Shown piece after piece: positions 1 to 6,055 of a stretch of 6,232 nucleotides of DNA (its first letter is position 1; each line of letters begins with the position of its first letter). Source of the DNA: Deltaproteobacteria bacterium (GTDB lineage: Bacteria; Desulfobacterota; DSM-4660; Desulfatiglandales; HGW-15). The stretch covers positions 1 through 6,232 of the forward strand of contig JAGVAP010000056.1 of the NCBI GenBank assembly GCA_020060215.1, given 5' to 3'. The notes below the pieces were generated by a model, which saw only the letters and a program-made list of their open reading frames with translations, was not told the origin of the DNA and did not search any database. The translations under genes were made by a program, and so were the position numbers.

Positions 1-39
1 CGGGCTATGGGCAGGGCCAGAGGGGTGCTGTTTTCATGA
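1..39 (+). CDS. C-terminal end of upstream gene, probably mreC (partial)
   Basis: Frame 1 is open from the window edge to a TGA at 37-39 and encodes only RAMGRARGVLFS. The stop overlaps the mreD start in an ATGA arrangement (ATG 36-38, TGA 37-39), typical of translational coupling within an operon. The MreC assignment rests on the usual mreB-mreC-mreD-mrdA-rodA order; twelve residues are too few to recognise the protein itself. MreC would be the periplasmic scaffold that contacts PBP2. Confidence 0.5.
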   Translation, partial: RAMGRARGVLFS

Positions 40-551
40 ATGTGGTGGCTCTGTTTGGACTGGGGTTGATTCTGATCATTTTCCAAACGACGGCTTTTCG
101 GCTGCTGGGGATGTCCCTGTTTCGCGCTCCGCTGGTGCTGGCGGTCATTCTGTATGCGTCCTTCCGTCTGGAGAAGACCCGGGGGCTTTGCCTGTCCTTC
201 CTCCTGGGGTACGCCCTGGATGTCTATTCCGGAGGGGTTCAGGGCATCACCCCTATGGTGATGGTTCTCCTGTGCCTGGCGGGCCAGTGGATGCGCAGGG
301 GAATATTCGCGGATGGGAATTTGGCTTTGGGGATGGTTTCTTTTACATTTGGGTTGATGCACGGTGCCCTGTGGCTGGTGACCGGGACACTCCTGGAGGG
401 GGCGAGGTGGCTGGAGGATTTCTCTTTTCTTCGCCTCCTGGCTCAGGCCACGACCCTGGCCGTTCTCAGTCCATTCATTGTGAGGCTCGCCGAACCCATC
501 GATCGGTGGTCCACGGCCGGCTGGAGACGGTTCCAGGGGCTGCGGACTTGA
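36..551 (+). CDS. mreD: Rod shape-determining protein MreD
   Basis: MreD is an integral inner-membrane subunit of the elongasome, acting with MreB, MreC, RodA and PBP2 in lateral cell-wall synthesis. The 171-residue product has the family's usual length. It is almost entirely hydrophobic, with about six candidate membrane segments near residues 3-25, 31-43, 49-66, 71-85, 96-119 and 131-151, separated by short basic loops (FRLEKTRG, MRRG). The GYALDVYSGG stretch at 58-67 fits the conserved G-x-x-x-D region of the family. The ATG at 36 is preceded by GAGGGG (20-25) about 10 nt upstream and overlaps the stop of the preceding gene. mrdA begins 19 nt after the mreD stop. MreD is poorly conserved in sequence, so the call combines hydropathy, length and the very clear downstream neighbours. 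Confidence 0.9.
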   Translation: MNVVALFGLGLILIIFQTTAFRLLGMSLFRAPLVLAVILYASFRLEKTRGLCLSFLLGYALDVYSGGVQGITPMVMVLLCLAGQWMRRGIFADGNLALGMVSFTFGLMHGALWLVTGTLLEGARWLEDFSFLRLLAQATTLAVLSPFIVRLAEPIDRWSTAGWRRFQGLRT

Positions 552-570
552 TGGATCCGTCGATGCAGGG

Positions 571-2511
571 ATGAAAACCGTGAAGGTACTGCGCTCGAAC
601 GAAGAGGAAGAAAAAGGTCGGCCAGGGAAGCGCAGGTTTCAGATGGTCCTGCTGGCCATCGCGGGGGTGTTCCTCATTCTGGCCTTCCGGCTATGGGAAC
701 TTCAGATTTTGGAGGGAGACACGTTCGAACGGTTGTCGGACAAGAACCGGATCCGACTGAGAAGGATTCCCTTTCCTCGCGGGATCATCACGGATCGGGC
801 AGGCAAAATCGTGGCCGACAACCAGGCCGCTTTCCATCTGAAGGGCGTACCAGCTGAGATGGATGACCCGGAAGGCATCATCCAAACGCTGGCCCAGGGT
901 GCCCATCTGGACGCGCAGGCAACCCTCGCAGCCATTCTGCTCGCCAAGAAAAAGGCTCCGTTTCGATCCGTCACCCTGAAAGAAGGGCGGAAGTGGGACG
1001 AGGTGGCCTGGGTGGAAACGAACCGATTGGACCTCCCGGGAATTTGGGTGGAGGTGGAACCCCGGCGTCACTATCCCGCCGGGAAAAATGCCGCCCACGT
1101 GTTGGGTTACGTCGGAGAAATCACAGAGGAACTGCTCCGCAGCTGGCGGGGGAGGGGCTATCGGGTCGGAGATCGTGTGGGCAAGTGCGGAGTGGAGCGA
1201 AGCCTGGAGCCGTATCTTCGCGGGAGAGACGGGGGGCTCCAGGTGGAAGTGGACGCCAAGGGCAGACAACTCATGCTCCTTCAGGAGGTTTCCTTCGAGC
1301 CGGGCGCCGACGTGGTGCTGACCTTGGACATGGCCCTACAGGAGACCGCCGAGGAAGCCCTGGGGGACCGGGCGGGCGCCGTGGTGGCCGGAGACCCGAA
1401 GACCGGCGCCATCCTGGCGATGGTCTCCCATCCGGCCTTCGACCCGAACGCCTTCTCCGAGGGGATCACTACAGAGGTCTGGCAATCGTTGGTCGAACAC
1501 CCGGGCCACCCCATGACCAATCGGGCCATCATGGCCCAGTACCCGCCCGGCTCCACGTACAAGATCGTCACCGCCGTGGCGGGCTTGGAGGAGGGGATCA
1601 TCACGAAGGACACCGCGGTCTTCTGCCCGGGGCACTACACCCTGGGAGACCGGGATTACGGTTGCATGAAAAAGGAAGGACACGGATGGATCCGGTTTCG
1701 GGACGCAGTGGTCCAGTCCTGCGATGTTTATTTTTATCACGTGGGCCATCTCCTGGGGGTGGATCGCCTCGCCAAATATGCCAGAGGACTGGGGCTGGGA
1801 CAAAACACGGGCTTTGACCCGGATCAGGAAAAGCCGGGCCTGATTCCCACTTCGGCATGGAAGAAGAAACGATTCGGCGTTCCGTGGCACGCCGGAGAAA
1901 CCCTTTCCATAGCCATCGGGCAAGGCTTCAATCTGGTCACGCCCCTGCAGCAATTCGCCATGATGAGTGCCGTGGCCAACGGCGGGGAACTCATCGTGCC
2001 GCAGATCGTGGAGCGGGTGCTCGGGCCCGACGGCCGGACCCTGACCACGTTGGAACCCCAGGTGCAGGCGAAAGTGCCCGCCAGCGCCAACACCCTTCGC
2101 CTACTGAAAGATGCGCTCAAGGGAGTGGTTCAGGAGCCACGAGGCACCGGGCAGCGGGCTAAGGTCGTCGGAGTGGAAGTGGGGGGAAAGACGGGCACCG
2201 CCCAGGTGGTCCGACTGACCGACCGGACGAGGGAGAGAAAAGCCCCGGTGAGCCAGGAGCATCGCGACCACGCCTGGTTCGTCTGTTTCGCACCGGTGGA
2301 GGATCCTAAGATCGCGGTGGCCGTGGTGGTGGAGCATGGGGGCCTCGGCGGCGTGGAGGCTGCTCCCATCGCCCAACGGGTCCTCCAGGCTTTCTTCCAA
2401 CGCGAGGTTCAAGGAGAAACAGGTGGAGATCTCCAGAGCGCAAAGGTTCCTCCGGGAGGGGTGGAGCATCATCGGAATCAGCCTCTTCCTGGGAGGAGCC
2501 GGAATCCTTAG
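571..2511 (+). CDS. mrdA: Penicillin-binding protein 2, elongasome transpeptidase
   Basis: A class B PBP that cross-links peptidoglycan during cell elongation; it is membrane-anchored with a periplasmic catalytic domain and works with RodA. The 646-residue protein has a charged cytoplasmic start (EEEEKGRPGKRR), one membrane anchor at about 24-43, a dimerisation/pedestal domain starting around RGIITDRAG (70-78) and including VGKCGVERSLEPYLRG, and a transpeptidase domain from about residue 265. All three active-site motifs are present: STYK at 328-331 (nucleophile S328), SCD at 383-385 (the SxD form usual in PBP2) and KTGT at 540-543. C352, C365, H371 and C384 could bind a metal. The last ~35 residues after VLQAFFQ lie beyond the conserved fold, and most of their codons overlap rodA. 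The start is uncertain: AGGG (567-570) abuts ATG 571 directly and is better spaced for GTG 580, which would shorten the protein by three residues. Confidence 0.96.
   Translation: MKTVKVLRSNEEEEKGRPGKRRFQMVLLAIAGVFLILAFRLWELQILEGDTFERLSDKNRIRLRRIPFPRGIITDRAGKIVADNQAAFHLKGVPAEMDDPEGIIQTLAQGAHLDAQATLAAILLAKKKAPFRSVTLKEGRKWDEVAWVETNRLDLPGIWVEVEPRRHYPAGKNAAHVLGYVGEITEELLRSWRGRGYRVGDRVGKCGVERSLEPYLRGRDGGLQVEVDAKGRQLMLLQEVSFEPGADVVLTLDMALQETAEEALGDRAGAVVAGDPKTGAILAMVSHPAFDPNAFSEGITTEVWQSLVEHPGHPMTNRAIMAQYPPGSTYKIVTAVAGLEEGIITKDTAVFCPGHYTLGDRDYGCMKKEGHGWIRFRDAVVQSCDVYFYHVGHLLGVDRLAKYARGLGLGQNTGFDPDQEKPGLIPTSAWKKKRFGVPWHAGETLSIAIGQGFNLVTPLQQFAMMSAVANGGELIVPQIVERVLGPDGRTLTTLEPQVQAKVPASANTLRLLKDALKGVVQEPRGTGQRAKVVGVEVGGKTGTAQVVRLTDRTRERKAPVSQEHRDHAWFVCFAPVEDPKIAVAVVVEHGGLGGVEAAPIAQRVLQAFFQREVQGETGGDLQSAKVPPGGVEHHRNQPLPGRSRNP
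2411..2425 (+). promoter_or_regulatory. Shine-Dalgarno and GTG start deciding the rodA N-terminus
   Basis: AAGGAG at 2411-2416 lies 6 nt before GTG 2423-2425 in the rodA frame. The in-frame ATG at 2336 would add 29 residues (beginning MGASAAWRLLPSPNG) that look like out-of-frame mrdA coding and do not resemble a RodA N-terminus. The GTG start gives a 369-residue protein of the normal family length. Confidence 0.8.
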
Positions 2512-3532
2512 TCTGTACAGCGCCGCATCCGCCGGATACCCGGTGTCCAATCCGCCGATCTACGCCAAGCAGGCTATTTTCTTGGGGATCGGAGTGTTCG
2601 CGGCGGTCGTTGTGGCGGCGGTGAGTTACCGTCGTTGGCTGGAGTACGCGTGGATCTTTTTCGGGCTGTGCGTCCTGCTTCTCGTGGCGGTCCTGGTGAC
2701 CGGACGGATCACCTCCGGCTCCCAGCGTTGGCTTTACCTGGGGCCCATTGCCTTCCAGCCCTCGGAACTGACCAAATGGGTGATGATGCTCACCATCGCC
2801 CGTTTCTTCCAGTCTCACCCCAGCGCCCAGGGGGACTACACTCTCCGGGATGTGCTTCTTCCGTCAGGCGCCATGGCCGTGGCAGCGGCCTTGATCGTCA
2901 TCGAACCCGATCTCGGCAGCACCATTCTCCTCGTGCTCATTTCAGGTTCCATGATACTGGTTGCCGGTTTGCGACTGCGATCCTTCTTGAAGGTGTTCTT
3001 CTTGGGTTTGGTGGCTCTTCCAGTGGGGTGGCAGGTGCTTGCTCCCTACCAGAAGAATCGCATCCTGACCTTCTTGGATCCTCAGAGGGATCCTCTCGGC
3101 GCCGGATACCACGTGACCCAATCCAAGATTGCCGTGGGCTCGGGAGGGCTTTTCGGAAAAGGGTACCTAAAGGGGACCCAGAGCCAACTCCACTTCCTGC
3201 CCGAACACCACACCGATTTCGCATTTTCCGTGTGGGCAGAGGAGTGGGGCTTTGTGGGGTGCGTGGTTCTCCTCGCGGCGTTCTTTCTGCTCCTCATGTA
3301 CGGGCTTCACGTGGCCTACCGGGCCGGGGATGCATCCGGGCGACTCTTGGCCTTCGGAGTGGTGGCGTTTTTCTTCTGGCCCACCGCGATCAACATCGGC
3401 ATGACCTTGGGTTTGATGCCCGTGGTGGGAATCGCCCTGCCTTTCATCAGCTACGGGGGCTCCTCGCTGGTGACCTCCATGATGGCCATCGGCCTGCTCG
3501 TGAACGTGCACATGCGCAGGTTCATGTTCTGA
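2423..3532 (+). CDS. rodA: Peptidoglycan glycosyltransferase RodA (SEDS family)
   Basis: RodA polymerises lipid II into glycan strands in the inner membrane and is the partner of PBP2 encoded just upstream. From the GTG at 2423 it is 369 residues, the normal size, with about ten hydrophobic segments beginning at WSIIGISLFLGGAGIL. SEDS signatures are clear: GSQRWLYLGPIAFQPSELTK, GYHVTQSKIAVGSGG (228-242), FLPEHHTDFAFSVWAEEWG and LPFISYGGSSL (339-349). D265 in the HTDF motif matches the essential aspartate of the extracellular loop known from RodA of E. coli and Thermus. The gene overlaps the 3' end of mrdA by 89 nt, so the overlap also encodes RodA's N-terminus and the start of its first membrane segment. 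That makes translational coupling likely. No strong terminator follows the stop. Confidence 0.97.
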   Translation: MEISRAQRFLREGWSIIGISLFLGGAGILSLYSAASAGYPVSNPPIYAKQAIFLGIGVFAAVVVAAVSYRRWLEYAWIFFGLCVLLLVAVLVTGRITSGSQRWLYLGPIAFQPSELTKWVMMLTIARFFQSHPSAQGDYTLRDVLLPSGAMAVAAALIVIEPDLGSTILLVLISGSMILVAGLRLRSFLKVFFLGLVALPVGWQVLAPYQKNRILTFLDPQRDPLGAGYHVTQSKIAVGSGGLFGKGYLKGTQSQLHFLPEHHTDFAFSVWAEEWGFVGCVVLLAAFFLLLMYGLHVAYRAGDASGRLLAFGVVAFFFWPTAINIGMTLGLMPVVGIALPFISYGGSSLVTSMMAIGLLVNVHMRRFMF

Positions 3533-3568
3533 GGAGAGGAATCGAAGCACAAGACGGAAACGGGGAAG

Positions 3569-3606
3569 CTCCTCTGCGAAGAAGAGGAGGCGGATAACCG
3601 CTCCTT
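3569..3606 (+). other. Tandem or competing hairpins after rodA (possible weak terminator)
   Basis: CTCCTCT (3569-3575) and AGAGGAG (3583-3589) form a perfect 7-bp stem with a 7-nt loop. Directly next is GCGG-ATAA-CCGC (3590-3601). AGGA (3585-3588) could instead pair with TCCT (3602-3605), extending the second stem with one bulged G. No U-tract follows, so a classic intrinsic terminator is not supported. The position, 37 nt after the rodA stop, suits 3'-end processing or a weak transcription stop. Confidence 0.35.
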
Positions 3607-3642
3607 GGATCCCGCTTGCGAAAACGGGGGCCAGGCCGGGAC

Positions 3643-3663
3643 CCTTGTTGACAGTCAACAAGG
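3643..3663 (+). promoter_or_regulatory. Perfect 21-nt palindrome overlapping a -35 box (candidate operator)
   Basis: The left arm CCTTGTTGAC (3643-3652) and right arm GTCAACAAGG (3654-3663) are exact reverse complements around a single A at 3653. The -35 hexamer TTGACA (3648-3653) lies wholly inside. An odd-length perfect palindrome over a promoter element is typical of a binding site for a dimeric repressor. The TTGT...ACAA ends recall several regulator families, including Rex-like sites, but the spacing is one base short of the usual 18-bp Rex site, so no regulator is assigned. No regulator gene lies in the window. Confidence 0.6.
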
Positions 3664-3676
3664 CGCATGCTATGAA
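3648..3676 (+). promoter_or_regulatory. Sigma70-type promoter for the TPR lipoprotein-tyrS unit
   Basis: TTGACA (3648-3653), a 17-nt spacer and TATGAA (3671-3676) make a consensus -35 with a 4/6 -10 at optimal spacing. Transcription should begin near 3683, giving an ~80-nt 5' leader before the ATG at 3766. It is the only good promoter I saw between rodA and the lipoprotein gene. Confidence 0.65.
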
Positions 3677-3710
3677 GATGCTTGAAGTTGCGTAGTGCCC
3701 GCAGCCCAGT

Positions 3711-3740
3711 TCCTTTCCATCAAGGACGTCATCCTTTCCA
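3711..3740 (+). repeat. Direct repeat TCCTTTCCA in the lipoprotein 5' leader
   Basis: TCCTTTCCA occurs at 3711-3719 and 3732-3740, exactly 21 bp apart (about two helical turns). Each copy is followed within a few bases by GGACG (3724-3728 and 3742-3746). It lies downstream of the predicted start site, in the untranslated leader. It could be a tandem protein site, an RNA feature or chance. Confidence 0.35.
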
Positions 3741-3765
3741 GGGACGCCGCTCGAGGGACCGGACG

Positions 3766-4608
3766 ATGAGCCACCATTCTTGGAGAAGCCTTGTCTTGTG
3801 CGTCGCCGCGCTTGGGGTCTTGACCGCGGCCGGGTGCGCCAGCCGCGAGGGAGATATGGGTGGGGCATCCGCGACCCGCGTGGAGAGCCTAAAGAGCATG
3901 GGGGACGCGAACCTGCGGGAGGGGAGATTTCGGGCGGCCATGCAGAATTACATGGAGGCTGATGGACTGAACCCGAAAGACGCCGAGCTGAAGTATCGGA
4001 TCGCGCTGGTGTACTCCATGTACTTCAACAAGATGGACGAGGCCATTCCCTACTACCAAGAATCGATCCGGCTGAAGAAGGATTACTCGGAAGCCCACAA
4101 CGGTTTGGGCGCCGTGTATTTGAGACAGCAGCGATGGGACGAAGCCATTCCGCTTTTCAAAAAGGCGATCGAGAACATGTACTACCCCACGCCCGAACTG
4201 GCTTACGTCAACCTGGGGAGGGCCTACCAAGGGAAAAGGGATTATCCGAACGCCCTCAACAGCTATGAGCGAGCGATCGAGATGAGACCGCAAGACCCGG
4301 TGGCATACTGGGAACTGGGCCTGCTTTACCAGGAGATGGATCAACACGGTCCGGCGGCGAACGCGTTTCAGCAGGCCCGGTCGCTTCTGGAAAAAAGGGA
4401 GCCCAAGAGGGGAAGGATTTCCGAGGCCGAGTGGGACTCGTACCGGGCATCCCTCGCAGGGCTGTGCTTTCATCAAGGTTTGTCGTTGAGGAAAGTCGGG
4501 AGAACCGCGGACGCGCGGGAGGCATATCAGAGAGCCTTGGAGATGTCTCCTGACGACCAGATGCGCAAGAAGGTTCAAGAAGAGCTTCAGTCTCTGCCCC
4601 CCCCATAA
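3766..4608 (+). CDS. TPR-repeat lipoprotein, PilF/PilW-like
   Basis: A 280-residue secreted lipoprotein. The N-terminus MSHHSWRSLVLCVAALGVLTAAGC is a lipoprotein signal peptide with lipidated Cys24; Ala at +2 means no Asp retention signal, so the outer membrane is likely. The rest is a TPR solenoid with about six repeats near 40-72, 74-106, 108-141, 145-177, 179-211 and 232-265, and a proline end (LPPP). Six TPRs, the lipid anchor and the YYPTPELAYVNLGRAY segment resemble PilF/PilW, the pilotin for type IV pilus secretin assembly. No pilus gene is nearby, so that role is an inference; a general scaffold for envelope complexes is equally possible. ATG 3766 is chosen over the in-frame TTG at 3682 because it places the signal peptide at the very N-terminus and has GAGG (3753-3756) upstream. 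A C8 run (4597-4604) lies just before the stop. Confidence 0.85.
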   Translation: MSHHSWRSLVLCVAALGVLTAAGCASREGDMGGASATRVESLKSMGDANLREGRFRAAMQNYMEADGLNPKDAELKYRIALVYSMYFNKMDEAIPYYQESIRLKKDYSEAHNGLGAVYLRQQRWDEAIPLFKKAIENMYYPTPELAYVNLGRAYQGKRDYPNALNSYERAIEMRPQDPVAYWELGLLYQEMDQHGPAANAFQQARSLLEKREPKRGRISEAEWDSYRASLAGLCFHQGLSLRKVGRTADAREAYQRALEMSPDDQMRKKVQEELQSLPPP

Positions 4609-4617
4609 AAGCGAAGC

Positions 4618-4635
4618 GGAGGTCTACCGGAATTG
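4618..4635 (+). promoter_or_regulatory. Shine-Dalgarno and TTG start of tyrS
   Basis: GGAGG at 4618-4622 stands 10 nt before TTG 4633-4635. The TTG is the first possible start after the in-frame TAA (4606-4608) of the upstream gene. It preserves NVLDVLERRGFIYQ, which belongs to the conserved TyrRS N-terminus; the first in-frame ATG (4681) would delete it. Confidence 0.75.
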
Positions 4636-5937
4636 CAGAACGTGCTCGATGTGCTGGAGCGACGGGGTTTCATTTACCAAATGACGGCTGAGAGCCCGGA
4701 GGAGAAGGACGCCTTCCGATCCCTGCTTGGCAGACCGGTGACCTGTTACATCGGTTTCGACCCGACCTCCAGCAGCCTGCACGCAGGGAGCCTTGTGCCG
4801 CTCATGTCTCTGGTGCACATGCAGCGATGCGGACATCGTCCCATTATGCTGGTCGGTGGAGGGACGGGACTCATCGGGGATCCCAGCGGAAAGACCGAGA
4901 TGAGGAAGATCCTCACGCGAGAGGAGATCGACCTCAATGCTCGGGGGATTCGCAAACAGGCCGCCCAATTCCTGGATTTTTCCGAAGGCCGGGCCTTGCT
5001 CCTGAATAATGCCCAGTGGTTGACGCCGCTCAATTACATCGAGTTTCTTCGAGACATCGGGCGGCATTTCAGCGTCAACCGGATGCTGGCGGCGGACTCG
5101 GTGCGAAAGGGGTTGGAGCGGGGGCTTTCGTTCATCGAGTTCAACTACACGCTTCTGCAGGCCTATGATTTCTGGTATCTTCATGGCCACTACGAGTGCC
5201 TGATCCAGATGGGGGGAAGCGACCAGTGGGGAAACATCGTGTCCGGGATCGAGCTGATTCGTCGAATGGAGGGGAAGCCGGCCTATGGGATCACCTTCCC
5301 CCTTTTGGAGACGAGCTCAGGTCGGAAGATGGGAAAGACGGAGAAGGGAACGATCTGGCTGGACGCGAAGCGGACCTCGCCGTACGAGTACTATCAGTTC
5401 TGGATCAATACCGAGGACTCGGATGTCGTTCGGTTCATGAAGCTGTTCACGCTGCTTCCCCTTGAAGAAATCGGGCAGGTGGCGGGTCTCGAAGGTGCAG
5501 AACTGAATTGCGCCAAGAGAGTGTTGGCGTTCGAGGCGACCCGCATTGCCCACGGAACCGCGGCAGCCGAGGAGGCGCATACGGCCAGTGGTGTCTTTGG
5601 GGCCACGGAGATCGCTGCCGAAATTCTGCCCAGCAGTTCGATCCGGCGCACTGTCGCGGACGGTGTGGCGGGCTCGGTGCCAACATCCGAGATTGAGGAA
5701 GGACGCCTCGGCCAAGGGATCGCCGCCGCGGAGTTGTTCACTGAGGTCGGCCTCTGCAGATCCCGGGGAGAGGCGCGTCGACTGATCGCCCAGGGGGGAG
5801 CTTACTGCGGGGAAAGAAGGATTTCGAGTCATGAGGAGAAGATCGGAATGGATGACATGGGGCCGCAGGGAATCCTTCTGCGAAAGGGAAAGAAGGTTTA
5901 CCATCGGCTGGTGCCATCCCCCCTCAAAAAAAAATGA
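4633..5937 (+). CDS. tyrS: Tyrosine--tRNA ligase
   Basis: Cytoplasmic class I synthetase that charges tRNA-Tyr with tyrosine using ATP. The 434-residue length suits bacterial TyrRS. Visible in order: the N-terminal NVLDVLERRGFIYQ; the nucleotide-fold segment TCYIGFDPTSSSLHAGSLVP with the HIGH-equivalent HAGS at 50-53; GGGTGLIGDPSGKTEMR; the tyrosine pocket YTLLQAYD (Y172, Q176, D179); SDQWGN around D197; the KMSKS-equivalent KMGKT at 232-236; and a C-terminal S4-type RNA-binding domain from about 368 (LFTEVGLCRSRGEARRLIAQ). It starts at TTG, 24 nt after the lipoprotein stop with no terminator between, so it is probably co-transcribed from the 3648 promoter. I saw no T-box in the gap or leader. 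The end is a poly-A run (5926-5934) encoding KKK directly before TGA. Confidence 0.97.
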   Translation: MQNVLDVLERRGFIYQMTAESPEEKDAFRSLLGRPVTCYIGFDPTSSSLHAGSLVPLMSLVHMQRCGHRPIMLVGGGTGLIGDPSGKTEMRKILTREEIDLNARGIRKQAAQFLDFSEGRALLLNNAQWLTPLNYIEFLRDIGRHFSVNRMLAADSVRKGLERGLSFIEFNYTLLQAYDFWYLHGHYECLIQMGGSDQWGNIVSGIELIRRMEGKPAYGITFPLLETSSGRKMGKTEKGTIWLDAKRTSPYEYYQFWINTEDSDVVRFMKLFTLLPLEEIGQVAGLEGAELNCAKRVLAFEATRIAHGTAAAEEAHTASGVFGATEIAAEILPSSSIRRTVADGVAGSVPTSEIEEGRLGQGIAAAELFTEVGLCRSRGEARRLIAQGGAYCGERRISSHEEKIGMDDMGPQGILLRKGKKVYHRLVPSPLKKK

Positions 5938-5955
5938 ACGATGAGAAAAATTGAC
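5926..5955 (+). promoter_or_regulatory. A-rich tracts upstream of the rrn promoter (UP-element-like)
   Basis: A9 at 5926-5934 and A5 at 5946-5950 lie about -64 to -56 and -44 to -40 from the predicted start of rRNA transcription, where alpha-subunit-binding UP elements are found. The first tract is also the end of tyrS coding sequence. Position and composition only. Confidence 0.4.
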
Positions 5956-5983
5956 TTGACAAGAAAACGGGAAGGTCTATAAT
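5956..5983 (+). promoter_or_regulatory. rRNA operon promoter
   Basis: Both hexamers are perfect sigma70 consensus: TTGACA 5956-5961 and TATAAT 5978-5983, with a 16-nt spacer. The predicted start is about 5990, leaving ~174 nt of leader before the 16S rRNA. An additional TTGACT lies just upstream at 5951-5956. Promoter strength and position fit an rrn operon. It begins 18 nt after the tyrS stop, with no terminator in between. Confidence 0.9.
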
Positions 5984-6003
5984 AGCCTTGTAGTCACGGA
6001 CGG

Positions 6004-6055
6004 GAGACAAAAAAGAGCCTTTCCGGACTCATGGAAAGGGATGGATTTTTGTCTT
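6004..6055 (+). other. rrn leader hairpin (two-part stem)
   Basis: AGACAAAAA (6005-6013) pairs exactly with TTTTTGTCT (6046-6054), with a G-U pair possible at 6004/6055. Inside it CCTTTCC (6018-6024) pairs with GGAAAGG (6033-6039) around an 8-nt loop. A 4x6 internal loop separates the stems. It begins ~14 nt after the predicted transcription start, before boxA. The inner stem followed by T5 (6046-6050) also looks somewhat like an intrinsic terminator, but the outer stem would sequester that T tract. Confidence 0.6.

Noticed and set aside
691..1269. 192-codon open frame on the minus strand inside mrdA
   Set aside because: It lies fully opposite the clearly conserved PBP2 coding sequence and encodes no recognisable fold. 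Long antisense frames are expected in GC-rich genes.
993..1817. 274-codon plus-strand frame within mrdA
   Set aside because: A +1/-1 shadow of PBP2, extremely rich in Gly/Arg/Pro as expected from out-of-frame GC-rich codons.
2635..3597. 320-codon plus-strand frame overlapping rodA and running past its stop
   Set aside because: Shadow frame of rodA. The Arg/Pro/His-rich translation lacks membrane segments or motifs.
3643..3663. Palindrome read as an intrinsic terminator for rodA
   Set aside because: It could fold as a 9-bp stem with a 3-nt loop, but CGCATGC follows and no U-tract is present. Overlap with the -35 box favours an operator.
3533..3765. Possible small gene or T-box riboswitch between rodA and the lipoprotein gene
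   Set aside because: AGGAGAGGA follows the rodA stop, but no ATG, GTG or TTG stands at a useful distance. The leader from ~3683 is only ~80 nt, too short for a T-box.
3167..4578. Minus-strand open frames of 233 codons (3167-3868) and 229 codons (3889-4578)
   Set aside because: The first spans the 3' part of rodA, the promoter region and the lipoprotein start; the second is antisense to the TPR gene. Neither shows domains, a signal peptide or a good ribosome-binding site.
5941..5982. 13-codon frame (MRKIDLTRKREGL) after tyrS
   Set aside because: It lies on top of the rrn promoter hexamers and has no ribosome-binding site.
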